Of a stretch of 56,145 bases of DNA, positions 10,441-18,719 are shown in pieces. The stretch spans positions 1 through 56,145 of the forward strand of contig JBBSLL010000019.1 of the NCBI GenBank assembly GCA_038255255.1. Reading direction: 5' to 3'. This DNA comes from JBBQNY01 sp038255255. Lineage in GTDB: Bacteria; Pseudomonadota; Gammaproteobacteria; Xanthomonadales; Ahniellaceae. The notes below the pieces were generated by a model that was given only the letters and a program-made list of their open reading frames with translations, made no database searches and was not told the DNA's origin. How positions within the stretch are numbered: position 1 is the stretch's first letter; every line of letters begins with the position of its first letter. The translations under genes were made by a program, and so were the position numbers.

Positions 10441-11406
10441 ATGGAAGTGCTGCTCGCCAATCCCCGCGGCTTCTGCGCGGGCGTGGACCGCGCCATCGAG
10501 ATCGTCGAGCGCGCGCTCGAAGCCTTTGGCGCACCGATCTACGTGCGCCATGAAGTCGTGCACAACCGGTTCGTGGTCGAGCGCCTGCGCGATCTGGGCG
10601 CGGTGTTCGTGGACGAACTCGGCGAAGTCCCCGACGGCGCGACGGTCGTATTCAGCGCACACGGCGTATCGCAGGCCGTGCGCGAAGAAGGCAAGGGGCG
10701 TGACCTGCGCGTGTTCGACGCCACCTGTCCCCTCGTCACCAAAGTCCACATCGAAGTGGCGCGGCACTGCCGTTCGGGGCGGGACGTCGTGCTCATTGGC
10801 CACGCCGGCCATCCCGAAGTCGAAGGCACGATGGGCCAGTGGATCGGCGCATCGGGCGGGGCGGAGATCCATCTCGTTGAAGAAGTCGGCGACGTCCCTG
10901 CGTTGCAGCTCAAGCAGCCGGGCAACGTCGCCTTCGTGACGCAGACAACGCTGTCGGTGGACGATACGCGCGCCGTGATCGAAGCGCTTCGGCAGCGTTT
11001 TCCGAAGATCCAGGGTCCGCGCCACGACGACATCTGCTACGCCACCCAGAACCGGCAGGATGCGGTGCGTCGGCTGGGCCAAGACTGCGACCTCGTGCTG
11101 GTGGTCGGCTCCCCCAACAGCTCGAATTCCAACCGCCTGCGCGAACTGGCACAAAAGCAGGGCGTACCGGCGCATCTCATCGACGGGGCGCAGGACATTC
11201 GCGCGGAGTGGCTGGAAGGCGTACGCCGTGTCGGGGTGACCGCAGGCGCCTCCGCACCCGAAAGCCTGGTGCACGGGGTGGTCGAGCGGTTGCGCGCAGC
11301 GGGTGCGAGCACGGTCCGCGAGCTCGACGGAGAGGTCGAGAACATGGTGTTCGCATTGCCGCGCGAGCTCCGCATCGCAGTGGTGGACGACCTGCCGCGA
11401 TCATGA
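10441..11406 (+). CDS. ispH: 4-hydroxy-3-methylbut-2-enyl diphosphate reductase
   Basis: IspH catalyses the last MEP-pathway step, reducing HMBPP to IPP and DMAPP with a [4Fe-4S] cluster. The 321-residue protein has cluster ligands C12 (NPRGFCAGV), C96 (DATCPLV) and C199 (DDICYATQNRQ). Active-site residues H41, H74, H124 and E126 are also present, matching E. coli positions closely. The start MEVLLANPRGF at 10441 is the family N-terminus. In many gammaproteobacteria an fkpB gene sits between lspA and ispH; here lspA is followed directly by ispH with a 35-nt gap. Confidence 0.96.
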   Translation: MEVLLANPRGFCAGVDRAIEIVERALEAFGAPIYVRHEVVHNRFVVERLRDLGAVFVDELGEVPDGATVVFSAHGVSQAVREEGKGRDLRVFDATCPLVTKVHIEVARHCRSGRDVVLIGHAGHPEVEGTMGQWIGASGGAEIHLVEEVGDVPALQLKQPGNVAFVTQTTLSVDDTRAVIEALRQRFPKIQGPRHDDICYATQNRQDAVRRLGQDCDLVLVVGSPNSSNSNRLRELAQKQGVPAHLIDGAQDIRAEWLEGVRRVGVTAGASAPESLVHGVVERLRAAGASTVRELDGEVENMVFALPRELRIAVVDDLPRS

Positions 11407-11537
11407 ACTTCAGCTGGGGCCGCGACGCGCGGCATCTCGACTGACGCAACGTATTGCGCCACATTGCTGCACTGCGGCGCGATTGTTGCTTGGCGTTTCC
11501 AACAACCCTTCCTCCACTTCCAGGCGTTGCACCTCCC

Positions 11538-12344
11538 GTGATCGATCTCCATTGCCATCTGCTGCCCGGAATCGACGACGGTCCCACGGAGCTTGCCCAG
11601 TCCCTGGCGATGGCAGAAGCGGCGGTGGCCGACGGCATCGAGATCACTGCCTGCACGCCCCACATCTACCCGGGCCTCTACGAGAACAACGCCGAGGGCA
11701 TCGCCCGCGCGATTGCCACGATGCGGCTCGAACTCGAGCGCGCCGGCATTCCGCTCCAGCTGGTCGGTGGCGCCGATACGCACCTGGCGCCCGACATGGT
11801 CGCCGGCCTCAAAGAGGGCCGGATCCCGACCCTGGGTGGCTCGCGCTACTTCCTGTTCGAGCCGCCCCATCACGTGGCGCCGGCGCGCATGGACGAAATG
11901 CTGTTCTCGCTGATGACCGCGGGTTATCTCCCAGTCGTCACGCATCCGGAGCGACTGAGCTGGATCGAGGAGAATTACGAGATCTTTCCGCGCATGGTTA
12001 AGGCCGGCGCATGGATGCAGATCACCGCGGGCTCGTTGACCGGCCGTTTCGGAAAGCGCCCCCAGTACTGGGCCGAACGGATGCTCGATGAGCGTCTGGT
12101 CCACATCCTTGCGACCGACGCACACAACATGGCTCGTCGCGGCCCTTGGCTCGCGGAGGGTCGGGACGCGGCCGCCAAACGCGTGGGTGACGACGAGGCG
12201 TTACGTCTAGTTCAGTCGAGGCCGCGCGGAATACTCGACAATGCGGACCCCACGTCGCTTGCCGCGACCTTGCCTGCCGCCAGGACCGCGCGGTCGCCGC
12301 AGGCTCGCAGCCGGCTGAGCCGCTGGTTTGGGCTGGGGGCCTGA
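11538..12344 (+). CDS. CpsB/Wzb-like tyrosine-protein phosphatase (PHP family)
   Basis: PHP-type phosphatases of the CpsB/YwqE family are metal-dependent and dephosphorylate the tyrosine kinase that controls polysaccharide chain length. The GTG at 11538 gives MIDLHCHLLPGIDDG, the classic N-terminal metal-binding motif. TPHIYPG, VTHPERL and LATDAHN provide the other metal ligands. The product is 268 residues, close to CpsB. A longer reading from a TTG at 11454 is possible but adds no conserved sequence. A phosphatase next to a Wza- and a Wzc-like gene fits the start of a polysaccharide locus. No strong Shine-Dalgarno sequence is visible, so the start is moderately certain. Confidence 0.88.
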   Translation: MIDLHCHLLPGIDDGPTELAQSLAMAEAAVADGIEITACTPHIYPGLYENNAEGIARAIATMRLELERAGIPLQLVGGADTHLAPDMVAGLKEGRIPTLGGSRYFLFEPPHHVAPARMDEMLFSLMTAGYLPVVTHPERLSWIEENYEIFPRMVKAGAWMQITAGSLTGRFGKRPQYWAERMLDERLVHILATDAHNMARRGPWLAEGRDAAAKRVGDDEALRLVQSRPRGILDNADPTSLAATLPAARTARSPQARSRLSRWFGLGA

Positions 12345-12457
12345 TCGCGCCGTTCACGAAAGCGTCGTGCGCCGTCCCGAACAATGCCGCCCGGCTTTCC
12401 CCGATCCCGTTTGAACCATGCGCTCGACGCTGCACCCTTATCCGGAGAACTGATTCC

Positions 12458-13162
12458 ATGCGCGCTACCTTGGTTAGGCTGTTTGTCGCGTTGGCTTTGA
12501 TCGTCGCGCTCGGCGCATGCGCATCGGGCGGCTCGGCGAAGCGAGTCACCTCGTCCACTCCGCTCCCCGCACCCGATACGACCAACGCTTCCGGCGCCTA
12601 CGAGGGCGCTTCCGACTATCGCCTTGGCGCACAGGACCTCATCGAGGTCAGCGTGTTCGGCGTGCAGGACTTGAACAAAACGGTGCGGGTGAACTCGAAC
12701 GGCCAGATCTCGCTGCCGCTAGTGGGCTCGGTCATGGCGGGTGGTCGCTCGATTCCGGAACTGGAAGCCGAACTGGCCAAGCTCTACGCGGCCGGCTACG
12801 TGCGCAATGCGCAGGTGTCCGTGTTCGTGAAGGAGTTCACCAGCCAGCGCATCACGCTCGAAGGAGCGGTGGTGAAGCCCGGCATTTATCCCCTGACTGG
12901 CAGAACATCGCTGTTGCAGGCTGTGGCAGTGGCCGGCGGACTCGATCCGCTTGCCGACTTGTCGGGGATCGTGCTTTTCAGACAGGTCAATGGCAAAAAA
13001 ATGGCTGCCGCTTACGATATGCGCCACATTCGCAGCGGAAAGACGCCAGACCCGCAGCTCTACGGCGACGACATTATCGTCGTTGAAGCATCCGGCAGCA
13101 GGACTGCACTTCGCCGTTTCCTGGAAGTCATACCCGCGTTTGGAATCTTTACACTGCTCTGA
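12458..13162 (+). CDS. Wza-like outer-membrane polysaccharide export lipoprotein
   Basis: Export proteins of this family form the outer-membrane channel for capsule or exopolysaccharide. The 234-residue protein has a lipoprotein signal peptide with lipobox LGAC (Cys21). The Poly_export domain follows (YRLGAQDLIEVSVFG, VRVNSNGQISLPLVG) and then a SLBB-type segment (ITLEGAVVKPGIYPLTG, LLQAVAVAGGLD). It is shorter than E. coli Wza (379) and resembles GumB-sized proteins with one SLBB repeat. GGAG (12445-12448) lies 9 nt before the ATG. It precedes the Wzc-like kinase gene, the usual order. Confidence 0.92.
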   Translation: MRATLVRLFVALALIVALGACASGGSAKRVTSSTPLPAPDTTNASGAYEGASDYRLGAQDLIEVSVFGVQDLNKTVRVNSNGQISLPLVGSVMAGGRSIPELEAELAKLYAAGYVRNAQVSVFVKEFTSQRITLEGAVVKPGIYPLTGRTSLLQAVAVAGGLDPLADLSGIVLFRQVNGKKMAAAYDMRHIRSGKTPDPQLYGDDIIVVEASGSRTALRRFLEVIPAFGIFTLL

Positions 13163-13194
13163 TTTGAAGTCGCATTTTCAGGATCCAAGACGGT

Positions 13195-15468
13195 ATGCAA
13201 ATCGACAATTCCCAATCCGGCCCGAAGCGTGACGAAGGCGCGGTGCCGAGGTTGCCGGGCTCACGGCACATGGCTCTCGCGCCAGAGCCGCGGGCCAATC
13301 CCTTGTCCGTGGACCTGCTCGCGGGAGAGACCAAGCAGGACTCCGACGAAATCGATCTACTCGCTTATTGGCGAATCCTGGTCAAGCGTCGCTGGCTTGT
13401 GCTCGGCGTTCTGGCCGCAGCACTGCTCGCCAGCGTTCTGTTGACGCTCATGGCAACGCCGATGTACCGCTCGACCGCGGTGCTGCAGATCGACAACCAG
13501 GCACAGCAAGTCGTGCAGGAAGGTGATGTTTCCGGACAGGGCTCCTATTTCGACTACGAGTTCCTGGAGACACAGATACAGCTGATGCGTGGGCGGGACC
13601 TGGCCGAGCGGGTTGCCGACAGCCTCGACCTCGATGACGAGACGATGGATCGGCTCAACCAGCCCAGTTGGCTCGATCGCCTGAAGGACCTGATCCGGCC
13701 GGCCCCCAAAGTCGTTCCGGGGAAGCAGGGCGGAGATCCCAAGGCGCAGCTTGCCCGTGCCACTGGCGTTGTCAGGGGAGGTCTCAGCATCGAGCCCGTC
13801 AAGAACACCCGGCTCGTGCGCGTTCATTACGACAGTCCGATCCCGTCATTCGCCGCACGCGTGGCGGGTGCATTCGCCGAGAGTTATATCGCGTGGGGAC
13901 TCGAACGACGGATGGGCGCCACGTCGTACGCCAAGACGTACCTCGAAAACCAGATCGCGCTACTGAAATCCCGCCTCGAGGATTCAGAGCGCGAGTTGGT
14001 GGCTTTCGCGCAGAAGGAAAACCTCGTATCCAACAGCGACGGACAATCGCTTGCCAGCCAGAATCTTTCTGCGCTGAATGCCGGGCTGGCGACTGCACAG
14101 GAGCAGCGCATCCGTACACAGGCGCGCTGGCAGCAGGCGCAGGCCGCAAGTGGCGCAGCGTTGCCGGCCGACATGCTCGCAGGTTCCATCCTGCGCACGT
14201 TGCAGGAGCAGCGAGCGACGCTCATGGGGACGTACCAGCAGAAATCCCAAGTATTGTTGCCGGAATACCCGGAGATGCGGCAGATCAAGGGCCAACTCGA
14301 CGATCTCGACAAGCAGATCGAAGCCGAGCTGGCCAATATCCGGGCGTCGATCAAGGCCGAATTCAATGCAGCGTCGGCGCAGGAAAGCCTGCTGACCGCG
14401 CAGCTCAACACCCTGCGCACGCAGGCGCTGGACGTGGACGGCCGCAGTATCCGATACACGATCCTCAAGCGGGAAGTCGACACGAACCGCTCGTTCTACG
14501 ATGGATTGTTGCAGCGCTACAAAGAGGTCGGCGTTGCAGGCGATGTGCGCACCAACAACGTTGCCATCGTCGAGCGGGCGCAGGTACCGGGTGGTCGATT
14601 CAAGCCAAGCCTCAGCAGCAACCTCCTGAAAGGTTTCATTCTGGGTCTGGTGCTTGGTCTCGTGCTTGCGTTCGTGCTCGAGTTCCTCGACGACACGATC
14701 AAGACGCCACAGGACGTGGAACAGCGCCTCAAACTTGCCGTCCTGGGCATCATTCCAAAGATCGCCAGGCAGTCGCCCGCCCAGGCAATGGAAGATCCGC
14801 GGTCGGCATTTGCCGAGGCCTATCGTTCGGTCCGCACGGCACTGCAGTTTTCCACCAGCAAGGGAGTGCCCAAGTCGCTACTGATCACGAGCTCCGGGCC
14901 GGGCGACGGCAAGTCGACGACCGCGCTGACGCTGGCGCGCAACTTCGCGAGCCTCGGCAAGCGCGTGCTGCTCATCGAGGGCGACCTCCGCAACCCGTCG
15001 CTGAAACGAAGCATGGGCATTCAGTCGGACGTGGGTCTCAGCAACCTGCTGTCAGGAGCCGCAACCATCAGCGAAGCCGTCGTCAACACCGACGACCCGT
15101 TGCTCGATGTGATTCTTTCCGGCCCGCTTCCGCCGAACCCCACCGAACTACTGTCCGGTTCCAAACTCATGTCGCTGTTGAGCGTGGCGGGAGAGCATTA
15201 CGGGCAAATCATCATTGACGGTCCGCCGATCCTTGGGCTCGCCGACGCGCCGATTCTCTCCAACGCCGCCGGCGGCACGCTGATGGTGGTGCACTCCGGT
15301 AAAACGAAGATTCACGACGCGCAGGTCAGCATGAAGAGACTGCAGGCTGCGCATGCCCATCTGCTAGGCAGCCTGTTGACGCACTACGACTCGCGAACCG
15401 CAGGATACGGCTATAAATACGAAGCCTATTACTCTTACGGTGGACCCCAAGAGTTGGCCAGGACATAG
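13195..15468 (+). CDS. Wzc-like polysaccharide co-polymerase with BY-kinase domain
   Basis: This inner-membrane protein sets chain length and couples polymerisation to export by cycles of tyrosine autophosphorylation. The 757-residue protein has a Wzz domain (TM1 about 68-87; coiled-coil-rich periplasmic part 245-410; proline-containing PGGRFKPS before TM2 at about 479-497). The cytoplasmic BY-kinase follows with Walker A GPGDGKST at 568-575, Walker A' at 591-598 (LLIEGDLR; Gly where DADLR has Ala) and Walker B IIIDGPP at 672-678. The tail has seven tyrosines (731, 738, 740, 742, 745, 746, 748), the autophosphorylation cluster. It is the partner of the CpsB-like phosphatase just upstream. Confidence 0.94.
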   Translation: MQIDNSQSGPKRDEGAVPRLPGSRHMALAPEPRANPLSVDLLAGETKQDSDEIDLLAYWRILVKRRWLVLGVLAAALLASVLLTLMATPMYRSTAVLQIDNQAQQVVQEGDVSGQGSYFDYEFLETQIQLMRGRDLAERVADSLDLDDETMDRLNQPSWLDRLKDLIRPAPKVVPGKQGGDPKAQLARATGVVRGGLSIEPVKNTRLVRVHYDSPIPSFAARVAGAFAESYIAWGLERRMGATSYAKTYLENQIALLKSRLEDSERELVAFAQKENLVSNSDGQSLASQNLSALNAGLATAQEQRIRTQARWQQAQAASGAALPADMLAGSILRTLQEQRATLMGTYQQKSQVLLPEYPEMRQIKGQLDDLDKQIEAELANIRASIKAEFNAASAQESLLTAQLNTLRTQALDVDGRSIRYTILKREVDTNRSFYDGLLQRYKEVGVAGDVRTNNVAIVERAQVPGGRFKPSLSSNLLKGFILGLVLGLVLAFVLEFLDDTIKTPQDVEQRLKLAVLGIIPKIARQSPAQAMEDPRSAFAEAYRSVRTALQFSTSKGVPKSLLITSSGPGDGKSTTALTLARNFASLGKRVLLIEGDLRNPSLKRSMGIQSDVGLSNLLSGAATISEAVVNTDDPLLDVILSGPLPPNPTELLSGSKLMSLLSVAGEHYGQIIIDGPPILGLADAPILSNAAGGTLMVVHSGKTKIHDAQVSMKRLQAAHAHLLGSLLTHYDSRTAGYGYKYEAYYSYGGPQELART

Positions 15469-15489
15469 CCGGCGAGCGACTGGGAAACG

Positions 15490-16902
15490 ATGGACGACAA
15501 CGCACTCGACGTAGCGCGGTTCCTGTTGCGTCAGCCGGCGAGGCGACTGCCGTTGCGCGAGCGCGCATTGCCAGGTGACGTGCGCGAGGTCATCGATCTT
15601 GCCTCGGGGGCCGCCGGGCGCCTCGCCGAAGCTGCGGCAAAAACGGGCGACACGCCGGCCGAAATCCTGGAAGCCACCCGCTTCTACGTGCGCGAAATCC
15701 TGTTGTACGAAGGTGCCGATGCGTATCGGGTCCTCGGAGTGGCGCCCGATGCCTCAGCTGACATCATCAAGTCGAATTTCCGGGCGCTGCAAACATGGCT
15801 GCACCCGGACCGTACCCGGGACGCCTGGGATATCGGTTACGCGACACGCATCAACACCGCATGGGGCGCGCTGCGCTCGCCCGAACGCCGGGCGGCGTAC
15901 GACGCGCAGATGAACACCTCGGCGCATGGCCTGCCAGCCGGAGTTGTCGCGAGCCCCGCCGTAATTCCCAGATGGCAGGAAACCCTGCCGGAAAGATCCC
16001 CGCGGCGAAACTGGCTGGGACTTGGTGCAGCGCTGGTCGCGGGAACGGTGCTGGCCGCGCTCGCGCTGCGGCAGTCTCTCGCGCCGCCGCCCGAATGGCC
16101 GCGGGATGATTCGAGGACCGTCGCCGACTCCCCATCGATACTGGAGAGTGACCCCGCAGAACTGCTGAAACGCGTAACCGGGAAAGCCGAGCGAGCGCCT
16201 CCGGCGCCAACAGCCTCCCGACCTCCCATTGCAGCCGAGTCGGCAAAGCGTGCCCCTCCGAGCGCGATTGCTGAAAAACTTCCGCCAGTTCCCACGCAAA
16301 AGTTGGAGCCCTTGCCTGCGACGGCCCCGTTACGACTCTCCCCCGAACCGTTGCCAGTCCGCAGTGCAGAGACTGTTGTTGCAGCTCCAGCAAAGCCGTC
16401 CTCCCCGCAAGAAGCCGCGCCAGCCCGGCCCCTTCAGCCCGCACCATTGCCTGCAGTCGTGGCCGCTCCTGCAGTCGTAACCACTGGAAACACGGTTCCG
16501 CCTGTTGCCACCGCCGCAGCGACGCAGGAACCGCAAGCCGTAACGTCCGAAGCCCCGGTGGATCTGGTCGAGCGCATCAGTCTCGTGCATCGCCGGGGCA
16601 CTGAGCTAACCGGCTACCTGACGGGGCGATCCAGCCGCTCGCCGCCGATCTGGAAAACCGTCGCTGCCCAAGACGCTGCGGCGACCATCCGTACCCAGCT
16701 CGTCCGCGAAGTGAGTGCGGACGTGCCCGGACGCAAATCCCGACTCGGCAATCCTGTGTGGCAGGTGTCGGCGGAGCGAGCCACCATGACGTCAAAGATC
16801 GCCGGTGTCGCCGGAGACGCGCAGCTGGCCACTTTGCGCGTCCACCTCGCCTGGCAGGGCGACATGTGGCTCGTGCACGCCATCGAAGCCGAAAACCTCT
16901 AG
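15490..16902 (+). CDS. J-domain membrane protein of the polysaccharide operon
   Basis: A J domain stimulates the ATPase of a DnaK-type chaperone. The 470-residue protein has a helical region (1-75), a J domain at about 77-139 with an intact HPD at 105-107 (TWLHPDRT), one membrane segment at about 175-193, and a long Pro/Ala-rich linker (198-360). A folded C-terminal domain of about 105 residues ends VHLAWQGDMWLVHAIEAENL. The J domain is predicted cytoplasmic and the linker plus C-terminal domain periplasmic. It lacks the Gly/Phe and zinc regions of DnaJ. It sits between the Wzc-like kinase and a TPR gene with almost no gaps, so it is likely part of the export operon. The exact role is not known to me. 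Confidence 0.8.
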   Translation: MDDNALDVARFLLRQPARRLPLRERALPGDVREVIDLASGAAGRLAEAAAKTGDTPAEILEATRFYVREILLYEGADAYRVLGVAPDASADIIKSNFRALQTWLHPDRTRDAWDIGYATRINTAWGALRSPERRAAYDAQMNTSAHGLPAGVVASPAVIPRWQETLPERSPRRNWLGLGAALVAGTVLAALALRQSLAPPPEWPRDDSRTVADSPSILESDPAELLKRVTGKAERAPPAPTASRPPIAAESAKRAPPSAIAEKLPPVPTQKLEPLPATAPLRLSPEPLPVRSAETVVAAPAKPSSPQEAAPARPLQPAPLPAVVAAPAVVTTGNTVPPVATAAATQEPQAVTSEAPVDLVERISLVHRRGTELTGYLTGRSSRSPPIWKTVAAQDAAATIRTQLVREVSADVPGRKSRLGNPVWQVSAERATMTSKIAGVAGDAQLATLRVHLAWQGDMWLVHAIEAENL

Positions 16903-18140
16903 TGCCGCGCGTCCTGCGTCACTCCCTGCTGCTCGCAATCGGCGTCGCATCATTGTTCGCCGCGTGGCGCATCGTCGCCATCACCCAGGCAGACCGCTGG
17001 GCCAACGTCGATCCCGATCGCGCGTTGCGCTGGATAGACCGGCATCCCTCGGCACTGCTCGAGAAAGCCGAACGCCAACTCCGGGAGGGGCAATTGGCGG
17101 CCGCCAAGGCCACTGCACGCAAGCTCGTGGCCGTCGAGCCGTTGGAGGGACGCGGCTTCAGGGTGCTGGGGGAAATTGCGGATCGGGAGGGAAACAAGGC
17201 GGACGCGTTGAAACTCTACGGGATCGCCACGCGGCGGTCCCCACGCGATCTCCCTGCGCGCGGGTGGATGATCCAGCATCTCCTCCTGAAAGGGGACTAC
17301 GCTCCCGCCATCGAGCACATCGACGTGGTGATGCGCATATCTCCGCAGCATCGGCCAAAACTCGCCCTGCTGCTGGCACAACTTGCAGCGGAGCCGACGT
17401 TTGCAGAAAAGCTGGTTCTTGCGCTCGCACGCGCCCCGGCGTGGCGCCCGGAACTGCTGTCGACGCTACTGGCGGCGGAAGATCCGAAGCCAGCCGACGC
17501 GATTTTCCCGGCGCTGCGCCGCGCAGGGGGTCTGACCGACTCTGAATTCGACCAGTGGATAGCCCAGCTCATGCGGCAAGGCCGCTGGTCCGACGCTTAT
17601 GTGCGTTGGGTGGGAACGCTCGAACTCCCTGATGGGCGAATCCCCGCGGTTTACAACGGTGATTTTGAACTACCCATTTCGGGACGTGGATTCGACTGGC
17701 GCATCTCACGCATCCCTGGCGTATCTCTCGAATTCGTGCCCGACCGCAATTCAAAGGGGCTCTCGGCCCACGCGTCCTTTCGCTGGCGGCCTGTGGACCG
17801 CGTCAATATCGAACAACCCTTGCTACTCGCGCCGGGATCCTATCGTTTCAGCTCGCGCGTGCGTGCCGACGCATTGCGGAGCGAAAAAGGGCTTGAATTC
17901 AGCATTACGTGCGACGGTCAAGCCGCCCCGCTGGCCAGCAGCGAGCGGATTTCCGGTAGCTTTGGCTGGCGCGTTTTCGCAATGGACGTCGTGGTTCCCG
18001 GCGAGGCCTGCCAAGGGCAGTGGCTGCGCGTGGTCAATCCGGCCCCTGCTGGAATTGCGCAGCAGATATCGGGCGACTTCTGGTTCGACGACCTGAAAAT
18101 CGTTCCGATTGAGTCAGAACAGAAACATTCTCTTCGTTGA
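16902..18140 (+). CDS. Membrane-anchored TPR protein
   Basis: The start is the GTG at 16902, sharing one base with the TAG of the preceding gene (TAGTG), so translation is coupled. The 412-residue product begins MPRVLRHSLLLAIGVASLFAAW, an N-terminal membrane anchor or uncleaved signal. Helical repeats follow (ALLEKAERQLREGQLAAAKA; KADALKLYGIATRRSP; DYAPAIEHIDVVMRIS), resembling TPRs. The C-terminal half is predicted beta-rich (VYNGDFELPISGRGFDWRI; FWFDDLKI), like carbohydrate-binding or jelly-roll modules. A scaffold role in polysaccharide assembly or export is inferred from context only. Confidence 0.75.
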   Translation: MPRVLRHSLLLAIGVASLFAAWRIVAITQADRWANVDPDRALRWIDRHPSALLEKAERQLREGQLAAAKATARKLVAVEPLEGRGFRVLGEIADREGNKADALKLYGIATRRSPRDLPARGWMIQHLLLKGDYAPAIEHIDVVMRISPQHRPKLALLLAQLAAEPTFAEKLVLALARAPAWRPELLSTLLAAEDPKPADAIFPALRRAGGLTDSEFDQWIAQLMRQGRWSDAYVRWVGTLELPDGRIPAVYNGDFELPISGRGFDWRISRIPGVSLEFVPDRNSKGLSAHASFRWRPVDRVNIEQPLLLAPGSYRFSSRVRADALRSEKGLEFSITCDGQAAPLASSERISGSFGWRVFAMDVVVPGEACQGQWLRVVNPAPAGIAQQISGDFWFDDLKIVPIESEQKHSLR

Positions 18141-18165
18141 TTGTTCACATTCGGGTTGGTACATT
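18137..18165 (+). promoter_or_regulatory. Putative promoter of the FecR-like gene
   Basis: TTGATT (18137-18142) and TACATT (18160-18165) are 17 bp apart, each matching 4 of 6 consensus bases. It lies at the end of the TPR gene, 41 bp before the FecR-like ATG. Together with the terminator at 18672 it would make that gene a separate transcript. Confidence 0.45.
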
Positions 18166-18205
18166 TGCGCCCGTCAGTCACCGGTTTACCCAAAGGATTT
18201 GCAGC

Positions 18206-18631
18206 ATGGTCAAGTTATTCACTACAGCCGCATTGATGGCGCTTGCGGTTTCCGGTGGCGCAATTGCGCAGGACAGGGAGGCGACACTGCAGGTGGATGC
18301 CGGCACCGTCATGAGCAGCGAAGGCGGTGATTTCGTCAGCGCCGCCAGCGGCAAGGCCCTCATGGAAGGGCAGCGCGTCATGGTGACCGAGGGCTCTCGG
18401 GCCACGCTGGTCTACGAGAACGGCTGCCGCGACGAGCTGCTCGAGCCGGGCGTCTACGAGGTGGACGATGAGAACTGCACACCGGCCGTACTTCTGTCGG
18501 CGGGAAGCACCGTTTTCGGAGTGGGCACCGTGCCCTTCCTGATCGTGTCGGCCGGCGTCATCGCGATCATACTCAGTGGCGACGATGACGACGACCGTGT
18601 GCTGCCACCCGCACCGCCCGTCAGCCCGTAA
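18206..18631 (+). CDS. Small exported FecR-like protein
   Basis: The 141-residue protein has a signal peptide (MVKLFTTAALMALAVSGGAIA, cleavage likely after AIA). A short FecR-type beta domain follows (GTVMSSEGGDF; LMEGQRVMVTEGSRATLVYENGC; ELLEPGVYEV), in which two cysteines could form a disulfide. A second hydrophobic segment (VPFLIVSAGVIAIILSG) leads into a run of five aspartates and a Pro-rich end. AAAGGA (18192-18197) is 8 nt upstream of the ATG. It probably faces the periplasm while anchored near its C-terminus. Function is unknown; a high-copy envelope protein is possible given its own promoter and terminator. Confidence 0.75.
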   Translation: MVKLFTTAALMALAVSGGAIAQDREATLQVDAGTVMSSEGGDFVSAASGKALMEGQRVMVTEGSRATLVYENGCRDELLEPGVYEVDDENCTPAVLLSAGSTVFGVGTVPFLIVSAGVIAIILSGDDDDDRVLPPAPPVSP

Positions 18632-18671
18632 CTGAAATTCTTCGCGGGCCTTATCCCGCGATGACGAATTG

Positions 18672-18702
18672 AGGGACGAGCCGATCAGCTCGTCCCTTTT
18701 TC
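18672..18702 (+). terminator. Strong intrinsic terminator after the FecR-like gene
   Basis: A perfect 10-bp stem AGGGACGAGC (18672-18681) / GCTCGTCCCT (18688-18697) with a 6-nt loop is followed by TTTTT. It separates the first export genes from the rest of the polysaccharide locus. Confidence 0.88.
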
Positions 18703-18719
18703 ATGTCCAATCCGGCCGC

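Noticed and set aside
18669..18719. Start of the Wzy/ligase-family gene at TTG 18669
   Set aside because: This would place the N-terminus inside a strong terminator hairpin. The ATG at 18720 is downstream of it.
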